A stretch of 64,000 bases of DNA. It comes from Nitzschia sp. pyKryTriq1. Its lineage: Eukaryota; Bacillariophyta; Bacillariophyceae; Bacillariales; Bacillariaceae. The stretch is from positions 199,469 through 263,468 of the forward strand of contig OY101131.1 of assembly GCA_956465555.1 (NCBI GenBank). The letters run 5' to 3'. Both the position numbers and the translations under genes were made by a program. Positions 46,950-58,300 of the stretch are shown piece after piece (position 1 is the stretch's first letter; each line of letters starts with the position of its first letter). Below the pieces are notes generated by a model. It searched no databases and was not told the origin of the DNA. It saw only the letters and a list, made by a program, of their open reading frames with translations.

Positions 46950-47621
46950 TCATGCCGCACCGGCGCATTGAAAACAATTGTGCGAAAGACCAAGGGAAGT
47001 GTTACCAAAAAATACTTCCAAGTCCTTGGGGTTGGCACCTCTGACTTGAGTCAGATAAAGCAAAGTCGATAATAGCTGCCGAAAACACTTTGCAGATCGG
47101 TCCAAATCCTCGACGGTTCGGTGGAGATGCCCCAAGTTGTTCAAGATGGATACGAGAAACAAAGGCGACACAAAGAAACGGCCTCGGATTCGCTCCAAAC
47201 TGAACCCGTATTCGTACAAACGTGCGGCGGTTTCCAACGTTGCCTTGTTCTTCGATTGAACTCCACTCAGGTGGTTCGCCAAGGCCAGATTGAACGTTAT
47301 CGCTGTGGACACGAGGCTGCAATATTCGATGCTTGACTCGAGGGTTTCGGGAATTTGAATAGGATGTTGGTAGACGACGACTTTGTCATCTTCACTGTAC
47401 GCCATCTTCTGCATCCATCCATCAATATTGAAATTCGACACGGCCGCGTGCCTTTCTTTCGCTGGCGCAAATCGTCGGTTATAATTGTACGTCTTTTGGA
47501 AGCAGAGAAAGGCTACTGTGAGCGCCTTGAGAGCCGACTTGAAATCTTCGCGCTCAAGATGCTTTGCTCCAGCGTTATTGAACGTGATTGCTTTCTTGAA
47601 CGATCTCGTTGCGTTGTCCAT
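46950..47621 (-). CDS. TPR-like helical-repeat protein of a diatom family
   Basis: 223 aa in one exon, starting MDNATRSFKKAITFNNAGAK. Helical pairs follow: HLEREDFKSALKALTVAFLC, then after a loop with the YQHPIQIPETLESS strand, STAITFNLALANHLSGVQSK, LETAARLYEYGFSLERIRG, FVSPLFLVSILNNLGHLHRT and SAKCFRQLLSTLLYLTQVRG, ending VFFGNTSLGLSHNCFQCAGAA. This matches a short TPR-like family seen in many copies in diatom genomes, with the hallmark FNLALANHL, LYEYG and ILNNLGHLH blocks. TPR folds bind partner proteins; no partner is known. No signal peptide, no membrane helix. Confidence 0.7.
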   Translation of the reverse strand: MDNATRSFKKAITFNNAGAKHLEREDFKSALKALTVAFLCFQKTYNYNRRFAPAKERHAAVSNFNIDGWMQKMAYSEDDKVVVYQHPIQIPETLESSIEYCSLVSTAITFNLALANHLSGVQSKNKATLETAARLYEYGFSLERIRGRFFVSPLFLVSILNNLGHLHRTVEDLDRSAKCFRQLLSTLLYLTQVRGANPKDLEVFFGNTSLGLSHNCFQCAGAA

Positions 47622-49780
47622 GGTATACCGGTAGTAGATAACGGTATCGCTAGACTATCGATTGGATTGATGATTCTTGCCTTTCAAAGTTATTATTTGT
47701 GATCTTGTTCAAGTAGTTGTTGCGGTTTGTTTATTTGTACCGTATTTTTTTAACACGATGGATGTACAGTACCGCTACATAGCGCTGACTACCGCGCCGT
47801 ACTGGGTATTATTTGACAGTTTCAGGAGCGGCCCATTTAAGGACCCTCCTACTTAACATTTTATTTTGGGTTCTCTGACTTTGATTTGAGTTCGCATAAA
47901 GAAGCCAACGCTACCAATGCCATCTGCCATCGTACTTAAGTACAAGTACCATTGTGTTGCCTTGGGTTCTCTGGCTGCATGGGGGCCGTTCCACCCGCCT
48001 GCGTGGTCTTGCTCTGGTTCGCGCCAGGAGTGTGGTTTGTTTGTTTGTTTGTTTGTTTCTACCGTATTTTTATACGATGTACAGTACAGAACGCAAGGAT
48101 TGCCCAGAGTTCTCAGCTTGCTTGCGGGCCGTCTCCCTTGCACATGAGCAGTGGTCCGTGCGTTGGTACTTGTAGGGTTCTCACAGCAGCGCTCTCCTAT
48201 TGTTCTCATAGCGCTCTCCTACTTAACTGTCCATGATTCCATTTTATTTTGGGGTTCTCTCACGGTGCTTGGGGACTGCCCCAAGTAAAAATGTGCCGTA
48301 GGCCTGGTACAAAAGTCAATCACGAGCTGAGAGCACCGCAAACTGGCTCCGCGTGGAAGACAAGTGCTCTCGACGGAATCCTGGATTCACTCCCAAAATG
48401 GTCAGGAAGTTGCCAGAAACGATATTTACTAATTCCTCCTAGAACAATGGATACTTAAAGGAATCGAGACACCTGGTGTCAAGATCCAAAAGATCCAAGA
48501 ACACAAGATCCAAGCAAAAAGTTACGGAGTGAGATGAAAACAAGATCATCTCACAATTCTCATCAGAAGTCTGCTGTCCCGCACCGCCGACTATTTTGCT
48601 GCAAGAAACAAACAATATACTCTTACTTCTTTTTAACTCCCACCCACCCGCCCTGGGGGATATTGTGTCAGGCAAGCTTCTTGATGGATTCGGCAAAGGA
48701 GCGGCGAATTCGCCAAACCTACGAACAATCTGCCAGGAGGCAAGTCTACCAACTTCCCTCGGTGGCCTGCGTGGGCATGAGGACCTATGTTAAAGTAATC
48801 GAAATACTTGTACGAACGACTTCAGACTTTATTGTAGAATTGAATCCACATAGTCAATGACTGTAAATTCTCGCGGCACAATTCAAGACGTGTTAGATGT
48901 TATCACACCCAAGGTTGTCATCAATCGCAATAGACATCGCATGATCCAAGATCCATGTCAATCATCCATGTTCGCCTGCGAGCGAATCGTCCTTGATCGA
49001 ATCACTAGCGTCTGTCCTTCGTTCTGTGTTGGATTCCTCCGATCGAAGTCCCTCTTCAACAGACCTATTCTAGCCACCAATAGCAACAATCGTACCTCTC
49101 CTATCTATCTAACCTCTCGGCTCAAAGAAGGCCCCTTGTACTCTCTCCAAGTATCGTACCAGGTACTGTACAGGAGTGGTACTGCGATATCATTCTGTAA
49201 GTCAAACACACAAATATTGGCGCGAAAGAAGATTCGTCTTCTTCTGAATGAAGCATATTATCTCGCACTCATATAAAATACCGCACAACAACACCTTCTT
49301 GTGCGTTTTGTGTCGAATAGATACCGACCGTACGACGGAGAAGCACTGCTCTTTTTCTGGAGAATATGTAGATTTCGTTCCAAACGATGTTGTGTATGAT
49401 GCGGGTCCTTTCTACCTGCTCGTCATCATACTCAATATTATGTCCTTTGCCCTGATTCCTGATCCCACTAAAAATACCGTACAACAACACCATGATGTGT
49501 CGGATAGATAGGTGAGAGAGACGCACTGCTTTTTTCTGGATGATAGATTTCGTTCCAACCGATGGTATGGCCCTTTCCGCCCCCTTCACCTATATATTGA
49601 CAACATGATGGGTGAGTTTGCGGAGTATCGCATAGTAAAAGGAGAGCAGAAGAACCACTTCTTTATTTTCTTTTCTCAACACAAATTTGGGTTGTGTTGC
49701 TCCGTCGACGCACTTTTATCATTCTATTCTATTATCTTGCAAGATCATCGCAGCCGCATAAACTTATTGCGGCGACAATA
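47622..49780. other. 2.1-kb spacer with two sets of diverged duplications
   Basis: No gene is supported despite several open frames near 100 aa. It contains an older duplication (47720-47890 against 48045-48265) and a clearer one (49275-49396 against 49471-49570). An (TGTT)n run lies at 48034-48058. Confidence 0.5.
49275..49570. repeat. Tandem duplication of about 110 bp, diverged
   Basis: AAAATACCG followed by ACAACAACACC, TGTGTCG, ATAGATA, GCACTGCT, TTTTTCTGGA and AGATTTCGTTCCAA occurs in the same order at 49276-49396 and 49470-49568 with small gaps. It is non-coding; the copies are separated by about 75 bp. Confidence 0.75.
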
Positions 49781-51988
49781 ATGATGCGTGGTTGCTGGTT
49801 CTTTATTGATCATCATGCTGTTGTTGTTTTCCTCGCCATCATACTGGCGTTGGCGGTGGTGGTAGTACAAGCACAACAACAGCAACCTCGCCCTCATCAT
49901 CACCACAGACCTCAACCATATGCTCGTCCTCGACATGGACATCATCATCATCAGTCGGGCACAGCATACGGGCAGCCAGCAAATCAAAATCACAATCACA
50001 ACATTCTCGTCAAAAACAGGGCACAAGAGGATCATGAACACTTTACTGCTGGTGGTGGTGATTGGACGAACAAGGAAAGTTGCCAATATTTGGAATTCGA
50101 AGAAGAAGAAGAACATCATGATGATGATAATGGATTCATGATCGAAAGCAGCGACGACTATCATCGCTACGAAGATGATGCCAACGACGACCATGGCTCG
50201 GACGAGGAAGAATTTGATCCAAAAGAAGAAGAGGAGGATGCCCCGCATCAGGAAGACCATCAGGCGCCGCTGCCGCTGTGGATGGAATTATGGAAGAACG
50301 ACAAAGATACTTTAAATCAGGCCCTCCAAGTTCTCTTTCCAAATCCCAAGCCTCGCGGAATATTCCATTCGGTTTACAAGGCTTCCAAAAGCACCGCCCT
50401 GGGATTTCTTGTCGGTATGAGCAGCCTGGCTGCGACCTTGCCACTCTCCATTTTATCCCTGGCACTCTCGGGTGGTTATTGGCAATTATCCATCGGCGTA
50501 GGAGCTTCTGGAATTGCATTGGGGCTAGTATCCATCGGACTAGGCATCGGGAATGCGCTCCTTCAATGTGCTTGGGGATTGTGTCAGTGGCCTCGATCCT
50601 TGGAAGCATCGTGCTGGCACATGACGACCGATCGAGCATGGAATCCGAAAACGGGCCAGTACGTGCTTTTTGATCTAGACCGGTACCAGGACGAATTGCA
50701 AGGCAATGCGAACGAGCGACGTGGTCGTTTGTTGGAGCTGTTCCATGGTGGGAAACCACAAAAATACTACCACCTGCTGGGAGTTCCCACCTCCTTTACG
50801 AAGCAAGAGCTCAAACGAGCGTACTACCGAAAGGCCCTTCAAGTTCATCCGGACAAAATCAACAACAAAAACAGCAACTGCAAGGGGAGCCATCAACAAG
50901 AAAAAGAGGACGCTGCCCAACGATTTGATCAAGTGCACAAGGCCTATCGGACGCTGGCCGAGGATTCTCGGCGGGCGCTGTACGACGAATGGGGAGATTT
51001 GGTAGAAAACCATGGAGTAGAAGTTGGTAGTCCGGCGCCATTTGACCCCTACATTTTTGCTTCCACGTTGTTCCAATCCAAAGCACTGGAGCCGTACGTT
51101 GGTCGACTTTTTCTAACGACATTGGTCGAACAAGTCTTTTATCTGCTACTCTTTGCCGAACAAGAACAACAACAGGCGAACCACCATGATGATGCTGGGG
51201 ATGAAACTGGTCTACACGCCAGGCAGTATTATCGGCAAACTGTGAGAAGGGTGATCGAATCGGTGGCATCGTGGAGTTTGCGTTCCGAACTGCGGGAGAC
51301 CAAGGTCGCTATCCATCTCCGGAGCTGCATGGATCCATTTATCTCAGGTGACATGTCCGAAGAGGACTTTCGACGCTGGTGCAAGGAAGAAGCTCATCGC
51401 CTGATTTGTAGTACTACCAGTACTACTGCTACTAATATGCAAGTAGATCCGACGCTGCTCGATACGCTTGGCGAAGCACTCATTGGAACAACCTGCCAGT
51501 TTCGTGGATTTCATTGGCTGGCTCCCTGGAGCTGGTCATGGGGAGTGCTTGCGTGGGGTCGCAATACATTCGCCAAGACTCGGCACAAGTTGCGGATGCT
51601 GGGGAATCTATTTGGACTTTTGAAGGAGTCGGCCGGAGTGGCTCAGCCATCATCGTCAGCAGACGACCAAGATGAAGACGAGAATATTGATGACGAGGAA
51701 GAACAGTTCAATACGATGATGTCTCGCTTGGTCTGCTTGGCCGATAGCTACAACCATTTGGATATTTGGAAGCTCGTGGAAGCCACATCATGGAAGCTGG
51801 TTAGAGATTCGAGTGTCTCGAGGCGTGTTCGTTTCGCTCGAGCGAGGGGACTACGAATCCTGGGAGAAGAGATCCGAGAGGTCGTCGCCCATAGTTGTGG
51901 TATGAGCGAGGAAGGCCGACGCACTCCGGTGAAAGATCGATTGGACCAGGCCTGGTATGTTGCCACGACAGGGGTAAGAAGATCATGA
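49781..51988 (+). CDS. DnaJ (Hsp40) protein with DnaJ-X domain, secretory pathway
   Basis: 735 aa from the ATG at 49781 (MMRGCWFFIDHH); the frame is open to 49694 but the earlier part is leader-like. Residues 10-31 (AVVVFLAIILALAVVVVQAQ) form a signal peptide or anchor. A His/Gln and acidic region follows to about 175. Two long hydrophobic stretches (STALGFLVGMSSLAATLPLS, then QLSIGVGASGIALGLVSIGL) suggest membrane insertion. The J domain (about 327-410) has YYHLLGVPTSFTKQELKRAY and the essential HPDK. The DnaJ-X domain follows: PYIFASTLFQSKALEPYVGR and LFLTTLVEQVFYLLLFAEQE, as in plant DnaJ-X proteins. Family role: stimulate Hsp70 ATPase. The J domain side relative to the membrane is unclear, so either BiP or cytosolic Hsp70 could be the partner. 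Confidence 0.85.
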   Translation: MMRGCWFFIDHHAVVVFLAIILALAVVVVQAQQQQPRPHHHHRPQPYARPRHGHHHHQSGTAYGQPANQNHNHNILVKNRAQEDHEHFTAGGGDWTNKESCQYLEFEEEEEHHDDDNGFMIESSDDYHRYEDDANDDHGSDEEEFDPKEEEEDAPHQEDHQAPLPLWMELWKNDKDTLNQALQVLFPNPKPRGIFHSVYKASKSTALGFLVGMSSLAATLPLSILSLALSGGYWQLSIGVGASGIALGLVSIGLGIGNALLQCAWGLCQWPRSLEASCWHMTTDRAWNPKTGQYVLFDLDRYQDELQGNANERRGRLLELFHGGKPQKYYHLLGVPTSFTKQELKRAYYRKALQVHPDKINNKNSNCKGSHQQEKEDAAQRFDQVHKAYRTLAEDSRRALYDEWGDLVENHGVEVGSPAPFDPYIFASTLFQSKALEPYVGRLFLTTLVEQVFYLLLFAEQEQQQANHHDDAGDETGLHARQYYRQTVRRVIESVASWSLRSELRETKVAIHLRSCMDPFISGDMSEEDFRRWCKEEAHRLICSTTSTTATNMQVDPTLLDTLGEALIGTTCQFRGFHWLAPWSWSWGVLAWGRNTFAKTRHKLRMLGNLFGLLKESAGVAQPSSSADDQDEDENIDDEEEQFNTMMSRLVCLADSYNHLDIWKLVEATSWKLVRDSSVSRRVRFARARGLRILGEEIREVVAHSCGMSEEGRRTPVKDRLDQAWYVATTGVRRS

Positions 51989-52708
51989 AGCACCAATGGC
52001 GGATGACTTGTTCTGACAGGGGGAGGGCGGGGCTTCAATACATCATCTCACCTTGCTTGTTTCATCATGCGACTGTCGTCATGATCAATAGGAGGAAACG
52101 AAATTCGAAGAAGGCCGGCAAAATGTTGACCTCCAGTAGGAGTAGGATTGCAGCAGCATACTATCAATGCAAGTACGCATACTATATCGTCCTCCACCAC
52201 TGGGTAGACTACCTGGTACTCGCAATTGCTTCTTCTACCAACTCGGGAGTACATCATTTCATACCGGTATCATATTACAGCATAATGGATAGAGTAAGGA
52301 GTAGTAATGAAAAGATGCAGAAGAGATGACTACTTGTCCCTCGTCCCCCCCCCCCCCCCATATGAACTACGCAGCCGAGGAAATGATGATAATTGTACGA
52401 GTGTATATAATACGGAAGGACTGGAAGGCGACAATGTTCTAATATTGTTATGGTTTAGCTTGTAGGAGTAGTAGAGCTGTGGCGCTTCTCATTAGTAAGA
52501 AAGGTCGAATGGCAGTAATAGCAGTAGCGTAGCGAAGGTTGTATAAAAGTAGAGTACGAGAAATGTACCAAACAACAGTCTGGTACCAGGTACTTTTGCC
52601 GTCCGGCGCGGACGGTCTGGTGAAATAAAAAAGTCGGCATCATCATCGTCTAACCCAGCATGGGCAGGATGATTCATCCGACGGTATGGTGTCAACATTG
52701 ATTGAACT
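51989..52708. other. Convergent spacer with C15 run
   Basis: A C15 homopolymer lies at 52345-52359. Short frames here are not protein-like. GTACCAGGTAC-type palindromes occur near 52575-52600. Confidence 0.5.
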
Positions 52709-52999
52709 TTAAACTGGATTGATGTCCACAAAGTGGCCCCATGCGGACGAGTCTTGGAACTCGTCAGTGGTTGAGGATGTTTCCGTTGCGACAGAGGATG
52801 GCAGGCTGCTGGGCGTGTTGGATTGTGATCCCCGTCGTGATGATGATCGTTCGTTTGAGTACCTTCGCCCTTTGACACTTCTGCTACTTTGACCGCTTCG
52901 AAAAGAAGAAGTTGTCGAGGACGAGGATGTTCGACTCATGGACCCCAACTGCCGAATCCGTTGGGTCGAGGATAGTTTCCTAGTGTAGAAGCCAGGCAT
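52709..52999 (-). CDS. Small Ser/Arg-rich protein ending WGHFVDI-NPV, copy 2
   Basis: 96 aa from the ATG at 52999 (MPGFYTRKLSSTQRIRQLGS). The frame is open to 53224, but the upstream part contains a His run from (ATG/CAT)n and looks like leader. The body is Ser/Arg-rich with SVKGRRYSNERSSSRRGSQS phosphorylation-type sites, then TDEFQDSSAWGHFVDI and three extra residues NPV. It matches the protein at 41725-41991 in its start (MPG), Ser/Arg composition, acidic lead-in and terminal motif; the rest is not alignable. No signal, no Cys. Function unknown. Confidence 0.65.
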   Translation of the reverse strand: MPGFYTRKLSSTQRIRQLGSMSRTSSSSTTSSFRSGQSSRSVKGRRYSNERSSSRRGSQSNTPSSLPSSVATETSSTTDEFQDSSAWGHFVDINPV

Positions 53000-54419
53000 G
53001 ATGCTTTTGAGATGTTGATGGGAAGTATTGTGAGGAAACTTTTGTCGTGATCTCGAGATATCAAGAATGGTGACTGAGGAACTTGGCTTGATGGATAGAA
53101 CGATGTCGTGGGGACGAAATAAATGGATGGACTCAAGATGATGATGATGATGATGATGGGTCAGCCTTCCTTTGAGCGATCCAACTTCGTCAACAACAAA
53201 AACAGAACCTTTCTGACGGACCATTATTTTTTTTCGCTACGTTCTCATTCAACAACATGGCCACGTCAGGCTTTCCAACGCAAAGCGAAAGTTCACTTAC
53301 TTAACGAATGCACAAAAGAAGAATTCGAATTCCGGCAGTTTAAATTGGATTGCTTAAAGAAGCTGAACATGCGACAAATATTGTCCAATGGGATTTCAAA
53401 AAAATGATTGACATGTGCTTACGTGTCCCTGGATGACGAATTGGGTTGCTGCCTATCGACTCGATTTCTACCAAGTCTTGCCATAATATATGTGAGTACT
53501 GAGGAACGGCAGAACCCGCATCATTATTTCTTCGCTCAAATTCCGCTGGGTTCCGCTTACCGTACTGCGTACTGACTGTACAGTATACCAGTACCAGGTA
53601 CCGGTACGAAGTCTACGCAATCGAAGCTCGCTTCACTTGTCAGTCGCCCCTTCAGCTCGGGAGGGCAAGGCATTGGAACCCTCTCTGCTATCTCTCTCTC
53701 TACCGTACTACTAGTAGTACTCTCTACTACCGGTAGTAGAGCGTAAAGAGAGTAGAGTACTGTAGTGTGATGTGAGGCTCGAATCAACCATTATGTGCTA
53801 GAGTTGGAGACGAGAGTTATACGAGTAGTTGCTAGACTCCTCCTGCTCCAGTCCACAAGGAGGACTGTATAATGAGTTTGACTAGTATTTCGTCCCTCGT
53901 CGTGGATTCTTGAGTAATTGTCCCCCCTCCCTCGTCTTCGTCTGGTGCGGTGGTTTGTAGTAGGTGTAGGTGGTGGTGTGCGGGAAGAGTTATACAGCAC
54001 TGCGTACCAGCCAGGAGGTAGTATCTGGGTAGTATGACGATACTGTCTTCGTCTGTGTGAATATTGCCTGACAGCTGCAGGAGGTACCACCACAAGTACT
54101 CCTACTAACCACAACAACCGCAACAACCACAACAGTGTACAGCAGGATGGCAGCGGTGAGTATCCAATAGAACAAAGACGACAATTTCTTCAATACCTAT
54201 ATTGATGGATTGGCTGCTGGATTGCTGGATCATTGTTCCCTGAAACATCTATACTCGAGGATCGATAGTAACAAATTACACTATCCTCAAGCTGTTGGTG
54301 CAGGTTATAATTATTTCCCCCCTGTGAGTGATGCAACGAATGGTGGGGAAGATTTGTTCATTCGCTCATCAAAGTACAGAGGGTGGGCGGGCTGCTGCTG
54401 CTGCCAAAGAGCAGGGCAA

Positions 54420-54470
54420 CCATCCATCCATCCATCCATCCATCCAGCAAGCAAGCAAGCAAGCAAGCAT
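54420..54470. repeat. (CCAT)n followed by (AGCA)n microsatellites
   Basis: About seven CATC units at 54420-54446 run directly into about five AAGC units at 54447-54468. The pair is non-coding. Confidence 0.85.
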
Positions 54471-54906
54471 AGCCGATCGAAAAAGAATCACCAGCATTAC
54501 AAACATAAAATCAAAACTAGTACCCAACTCACTGCTTGTCTGGACGAGACATCATCATGCATCATCATCATGCATCATCATCTCATCTTCGCCAGAGGAG
54601 GCGCCACCAGCATCATCGTTCAAAGACCATCCTGTCTGTTGTTGGCATCATCATCATCATCATCGTCGTCCTCGTCGTCGCCGTCGCCGTCGTCGTTGTC
54701 GTCGTTGTCATGTCGAGATGAGTTTTGAAAGTTGTATCGATCGATCGATCGATGCCGATCACGCAAGCAAGCAGGAAGATCGGTACCTTCCTCCTTATTG
54801 ATACCATCATGAATGTTGTTGTTGATGTTGTTGTGTATGCGTGATATGCGGAGGAGGCGAAGATCTTCTCGCACTAACTGCGCGAGATTTTCGCGCCAAA
54901 ATGATG

Positions 54907-54914
54907 TGACGTCA
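54907..54914. promoter_or_regulatory. Perfect CRE palindrome TGACGTCA
   Basis: About 450 bp upstream of the ATG of the coiled-coil/PFG-repeat gene. It is the fourth copy in the window. Confidence 0.35.
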
Positions 54915-55359
54915 AGAAGTAGTACTGTATCCAACGATCATCATTGCTCTGTCTACAGCCACGTAGATATAATATATTTGATGGGTGTGTTCGGAAAGTC
55001 TTATGGCCAAAGTACGTCATTCTGCCATGTTGTTAAGTATCTATCGGGTTATCAGCTTCCGATGGCTTTCTACGAAATGCACGGTCGCTCGGTCGCTGAA
55101 AAATAAATAATAAAAATCTTCCCGCCATGAAGTACACGTACAATGTACCGGTAATGGTAAATATCCTCCAATCAACAATCGTTCCGCCCATCAGCTAATA
55201 GCGCGCCCGCATCAACGCAAAACGACCCATCAACATCATCATCTTCTCTTCTATCTAACGCTTTGCGTTTTTGGCACCCATCATCATCATCACCACCATC
55301 ATCATCACCAGCTTCTATCGCTATTCGCTAGAAAGTAACCAGGCAACCCATAAACACTC

Positions 55360-58300
55360 ATGAAGTTTCCTTCCGTGGCCGTGGCCGCCGTGTTGTTGAT
55401 GGCGGGGGCGTCGTCGTCTCCGTCGTCGTCGCGCTGTGCCGATGCGTTTGTGCCGAATACCCTGCTGCTCTCGTCAAACAGTAGATACGACAGAAGCAGA
55501 GGAAGCAGAAGAAGCAGAAGAAGCAACAACAACAACAAGAAGAAGAAGAATATTGTTAAAATGGCCGAATACAATTTGGATCCCGGAGACGCGTATTCGG
55601 CACGAGAACAAGTCTTGAAGGAATTGGAACAAGTCGAAGCGAGACGATTGGAATTGGAAGCCGAAGCAAGACAAGCGTTGGAAGATTCGCAACGACTGCA
55701 AGCCCAAATCGAAGGGTTGGGCATTCCGGCTGCGGCAGTCGTCACACTCGGTGCACTCGCGGTCGGTCGTAATGCCTTGCAATCGCGACAAGAAAAGCGA
55801 CAACAAGAAGATCCTGCTGCTGCCGATAGTAATGATGACGATGGCGCCTCCTTGTTTGAAGACTCGCCATTAGGTGGAGCGTTTGCGGTGAGTAATGCCG
55901 GTACAGAGGATATATCTATCTTGCTGCTGCTCTTTTATCATTGGACAGTGATTGATTAACATATTATTTTTTGTTTGCTTTTTCTTTTGTTGCTTTCATT
56001 CTTTCATTCATTCTTCCTTCCTTCCTTCCTTACTTTCATGCTGCTACTGGTTTATTATTATTATTATTCATCTATTTTATTAGCCACTGTTGGGAGGAGT
56101 CGCGGCAGTGGGTTTGGCAGCGGCTGTCGCATCGCAAGCGTTGAATTTAGGAAATGCCAAGTATTTGGAACCATTATTGATGAATCAACAAATCACAACA
56201 TCATTGGGGAATAGCAACAACAACAACGAGATGATGATGGGTGATGGTGATGGTACTACTAGTAGTAGTACAAGTACAGAAGTGATGGTCGATTTGCCAT
56301 ATTTACGAGAACAAATTTTAGAAGCCGAAGCTCGTGCCTTGGCCATTCGAGCCGAAGCTATCAAGGCGGAAGAATGGGCACAAAAACTCGAAGCACAGCT
56401 CAAGTTGGCCGAACAACAAGAGGCCGAGATATTGGCGTTGGCGGAACAAGAAGAAGAAATGTTTTTTGCCGCGGATCCTACTACAGCCACCAAGACATCA
56501 CCCACCACTCAATCAACATCAACATCATCATCAACATCAACATCTTCCGATTTATTACTCGAAAAGGCAAAACAACAAGTCCTGGAAGCCAAATCGGCAG
56601 AACAAGCCCTTATTCAAAAGAATGATGCGGCCGATGCCCAAGCGGCCGCCGACATGGCGGCAGCCCAACAACGATTCGAAGAATTGCGACTCGCGGAACA
56701 ACAGGCGCAACAGACAAGATATTCGGCCGAAGTCAAAGCGGCCCAAGAACGTCTCGTTGCCGAACGGGCCGTCGCCGATGCCAGTCCGCAGAATTTGGCG
56801 GCAGCGATGCGAACGGCGGCACAAGCCAAGACACGGGAATCGCAAGTCTTGGCGGCCAATGCCGTGGCGGAGGAACAGGCCGCGGAACAAGTGGCGGCGG
56901 CGCAACAAGCAGTAGCGGCCAAGGCAGAGATGGAGCAAAAATTAGCCCAAGAGAGGGCTATAGCAGAACAAAAGGCAAAGGAGGCTCGAATCGAGGCCGA
57001 GAGGAATGCTGCGGAAGCGGACGCAGCTAGGATAAAGACACAGCAAGAAGAACAGGCTGCGGCGGAGGCCGCTAGAATCAAGGCAGAAGAAGAACAGAGA
57101 GTCGCGGAAGAAGCCCGTCTCAAGGCGGAACAAGAAAGGGCTGCCGAAGAAGCCCGTATCAAGGCGGCAGAAGCGGCTAGAATCCAAGCTCAACAAGAAC
57201 AGGCGGCGGAAGAAGCTCGTATCAAGGCGGAACAAGAAAGAGCTGCCGAAGAAGTCCGTATCAAGGCGGAAGAAGCGGCTCGAATCCAAGCTCAACAAGA
57301 AAGGGCTGCCGAAGAAGCCCGAATCAAGGCCGCAGAAGAAGTGCGCATTAGGGCCGAACAAGAGGCAGCAGCTGAGCAAGCGCGAATAGTGGCAGAGCAA
57401 GAAAAGGCAGCCCAAGACTCAAGACTGAGAATTGAGCAAGAAAAGGCCGCCGAAGCCGCCCGCATTCAAGCCGAGCAAGAGAATGCAGCCGAGGTCGCTC
57501 GAATCCAAGCAGAGCAGGAGACCGCCAGGCTGAGGGCCGAAGAAGAAGCGCTCCGAATCCAAGTTGAAAAGGAAGAAGCAAGCGTCAGGGTCGAGGAAGC
57601 CAGAGCGCTGGCAGAAGAAGAAGCTCGAATCAAGGCCGAAAAGGAAGATCAGAATGTTTGGGCTGTGGAAGCTAGAGCTTGGGCAGAAGAGGCCGCTCGG
57701 ATCAAGACGGAAGAATCGGCAAAGGTTGCCGCTTGGCTTGCGTCGAAGCAAACGTTCATGGAGCGTCTCTCGTCCGAGAAGCAGTCCATAGAAGTGGCTA
57801 TTGCCAACGCAAGGGAAGGCGCTGACAAATCTTCCTCCTTCATCAACCGTTTGTTGTTTGGAGGACTGGTGCCTTCGGATGCTACCAAACCGATGGGAGT
57901 ACCAAATTTATTCGGAGAGAACGGACCCACGATTATGGCCGGTCTTGCTGTATCGGGAGCCGGCATTTTGGCTGCCGCGCTTACAAATAATAATAATTCT
58001 GGAGGACTTACTGACGAGTCCGAGGAATCTGCGTCATCGAAGCCAACTCAGTTCTCTGGTCCGTCCTCGAGCAGTGGACGAGAGACCATCGTTATTCCAA
58101 AAGATCCCGTCAGATCGACGACTAGGCTCAAGGCTCCCTTGAAATCATCAATGCAAAAACCGGTTGATCCTTTCCAGCCTGCACAATACAATGCTCCAAG
58201 ACAGGTGACTCAGCAGGCTCGACCAGATCTTGCTGAAGCAGTAAATGCGAATGGATCATACATGGATGCAATATCCGGGCGTTCTTCATCAGCAGAATCA

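Larger units (their letters stand above)
53000..55359. other. 2.4-kb spacer, low-complexity DNA
   Basis: No gene is supported. It holds GTACC palindrome clusters (53565-53610), TAGTAG tracts (53700-53765), (CCAT)n and (AGCA)n (54420-54470), (CAT)n/(CGT)n (54550-54715), a (TCGA)n block (54737-54752) and a CRE palindrome (54907-54914). Confidence 0.55.

Noticed and set aside
48857-49276. 139 aa plus-strand frame in the spacer before the DnaJ-X gene
   Set aside because: No domain or targeting signal, and it ends inside the duplicated non-coding block.
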